Source: JAWLAT01 sp041395325
GTDB taxonomy: Bacteria > Pseudomonadota > Gammaproteobacteria > Xanthomonadales > SZUA-5
Length of the DNA stretch: 64,000 nucleotides
Reading direction: 5' to 3'
Assembly (NCBI GenBank): GCA_041395325.1
Contig: JAWLAT010000008.1
Span: 1 to 64,000, forward strand
Under the pieces are notes generated by a model. That model was not told the DNA's origin, did no database searches, and saw nothing but the letters and a program-made list of their open reading frames with translations. Shown piece after piece: positions 63,068 to 64,000 of this stretch (within the stretch, counting starts at the first letter, position 1; the number at the start of each line of letters is the position of its first letter). The translations under genes and the position numbers were made by a program.

Positions 63068-63661
63068 ATGTCGCGACTGCTGTTGCCGCTGTGCCTGCTG
63101 CTGAGCCTGTGTCACTGCGCCGGAGTGCCGACGGCGTCCGCGCCGCCAACGATCGCGGCCACCGCGGAACCGTCGACCTATGTGGCCGATGCCCTGCAGC
63201 ACGAAGGGGTGATCATCGCGGGCCAGCCAGGGCAAGCCGACTTGCCGTCATTGGCCGAAGCCGGCGTGCGCGAGGTCTTCAACCTGCGCACGCCAGGCGA
63301 GATGGAGAGGCTCGATTTCGACGAGGCTGAATCCTTGCAGTCGCTGGGCATCGACTACGCGCAACACCCTGTGGGTGGCGATGACTACCCCTGGTCGCCC
63401 GCGCTGCTGGATGCCTTCAGCGCCGCCATGGCCAGCAAGGATGGGCCGCTGCTGCTGCACTGCGGCTCCGGTGCGCGAGCGTCGCAGTTGTATGCCGCCT
63501 GGCTGGTGCGCGAGCGCGGCTATCGCCCGGACGAGGCCTTGCGCACGCTCAGTCCGAAGAGCGGTTGGCCGCTGCCGATGGAACAGCTGCTCGACCGCCC
63601 CTTGCGCCTGGAGCTGGCGACGCCGCCGAGTCAGGGCTCCTTCGAATCCTCGCGCCGGTAG
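63068..63661 (+). CDS. Exported DUF442 / dual-specificity-phosphatase-like protein
   Basis: A 197-residue protein with an N-terminal signal peptide (MSRLLLPLCLLLSLCHCA). The active-site loop is H131-C132-G-S-G-A-R137, i.e. C-x4-R as in the DUF442 / beta-lactamase-hydrolase-like group, not the C-x5-R of classical phosphatases. IIAGQPGQADLPSLAEAGVR and VFNLRTPGE are family segments. Related proteins take part in sulfide handling or act as phosphatases. GGGGAGAG precedes the ATG. It overlaps the convergent amidohydrolase gene by 31 bases at the 3' ends. The 265 bases upstream contain no other convincing gene. Confidence 0.82.
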   Translation: MSRLLLPLCLLLSLCHCAGVPTASAPPTIAATAEPSTYVADALQHEGVIIAGQPGQADLPSLAEAGVREVFNLRTPGEMERLDFDEAESLQSLGIDYAQHPVGGDDYPWSPALLDAFSAAMASKDGPLLLHCGSGARASQLYAAWLVRERGYRPDEALRTLSPKSGWPLPMEQLLDRPLRLELATPPSQGSFESSRR

Positions 63662-64000
63662 CGGACCGCGCCGCCCACGATGGTGAAATCCACCTGTGCC
63701 TGCGGGATCTGGGCGGCGTCGATGGTCAGGATGTCGGCCGACAACACCACGATGTCGGCCAGCTTGCCCGGTTTGATGCTACCGACCCGACCCTCGTCGA
63801 AACTGGCGATGGCGTTGTTGATGGTGTAGCTGGCAAGCGCCTCGTCACGGTTCATGCGCTGCTCGGCGTGGAAGGCCTCGCCATTGGCCATCATCCGGGT
63901 CACCGAGGCGTAGTAGGAAGCGATGGGGTCGATCGGCTCTACCGGCACGTCGGTGCCATTGCCGACCAGTGCGCCGGAATCGATCAGGCTGCGCCAGCGA
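63631..64000 (-). CDS. Amidohydrolase (YtcJ-like), C-terminal part only
   Basis: The reverse strand is open from the window edge to a stop at 63631 (about 123 residues); the start lies outside. The text LIDSGALVGNGTDVPVEP, NRDEALASYTINNAIASFDE and GSIKPGKLADIVVLSADIL is the C-terminal part of a metal-dependent amidohydrolase of the amidohydrolase-3 type, where the last segment closes the beta-sandwich. The metal-binding histidines are not in the window. It overlaps the preceding convergent gene by 31 bases. Confidence 0.87.
   Translation of the reverse strand, partial: RWRSLIDSGALVGNGTDVPVEPIDPIASYYASVTRMMANGEAFHAEQRMNRDEALASYTINNAIASFDEGRVGSIKPGKLADIVVLSADILTIDAAQIPQAQVDFTIVGGAVRYRREDSKEP

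Noticed and set aside
1..64000. CRISPR arrays, tRNA or rRNA genes, prophage or integrase genes
   Set aside because: No regularly spaced repeats, no cloverleaf or rRNA-like conserved stretches and no phage or integrase proteins were recognised by reading; a dedicated scan would be needed to exclude them formally.

Overview
This is a contiguous, gene-dense stretch of a GC-rich bacterial chromosome. I see no rRNA or tRNA gene, CRISPR array, intact insertion sequence or prophage. Several features point to a gammaproteobacterium of the order Lysobacterales (Xanthomonadales): the style of LipA and MnmG, an E. coli-sized bifunctional ThrA in a thrABC operon, a PhoPQ pair behind a PepSY protein, a Lys-C type endopeptidase, and many large secreted or repeat proteins (BNR/Asp-box, FG-GAP, delta-60). 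The placement is inferred from protein character; no database search was run.

Layout. 1-8.6 kb: start of the periplasmic protease gene prc (cut by the window edge), lipA, a secreted GH13 amylase, a divergent beta-lactamase-fold lipoprotein, and PepSY-phoP-phoQ. 8.25-13.3 kb: thrA-thrB-thrC with overlapping stop/start codons and a small unknown gene after thrC. 13.3-13.6 kb: probable thrA promoter, a candidate small RNA and a strong terminator. 13.6-23.4 kb: CtlX-like amidinotransferase, Asp-box lipoprotein, fbp, sixA and a 1216-residue lysyl endopeptidase. 23.5-27.8 kb: RND pump and membrane fusion protein. 28-32.7 kb: a secreted beta-propeller-like protein, a SYLF protein and two tandem sugar-dehydrogenase paralogues. 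32.8-36.5 kb: MoxR ATPase and CoxE-like VWA protein facing away from each other around two small exported proteins. 36.6-43.6 kb: YfiR-like protein, hybrid kinase, REC-GGDEF and TonB-dependent receptor in one tightly overlapped operon, with a response regulator diverging from it. 43.6-50.6 kb: methyltransferase, YihY, S9 peptidase, RDD-pilin fusion and mnmG. 50.6-51 kb: an intergenic region with a terminator and a palindromic element that may be an IS relic. 51-54.5 kb: lipoprotein, and a LysR / azoreductase / pirin set. 54.6-64 kb: FG-GAP protein, DUF779 and aldehyde dehydrogenase with a divergent AcoR-type sigma-54 activator, delta-60 protein, DUF442 phosphatase-like protein and a partial amidohydrolase.

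How genes work together. The clearest regulatory reading is at 59.15-59.38 kb. A -24/-12 promoter drives the aldehyde dehydrogenase, and a perfect TGTCGCAA-T-TTGCGACA dyad sits just upstream of the divergent AcoR-like activator gene. The most system-like locus is the YfiR / hybrid kinase / REC-GGDEF / TonB-receptor operon, which looks like an outer-membrane to cyclic-di-GMP signalling chain. Two C-terminal signatures recur among exported proteins: a terminal '(L)FxDGFE' tail in three proteins and a 'W-x-P-x-E-x-GWG' module in two.
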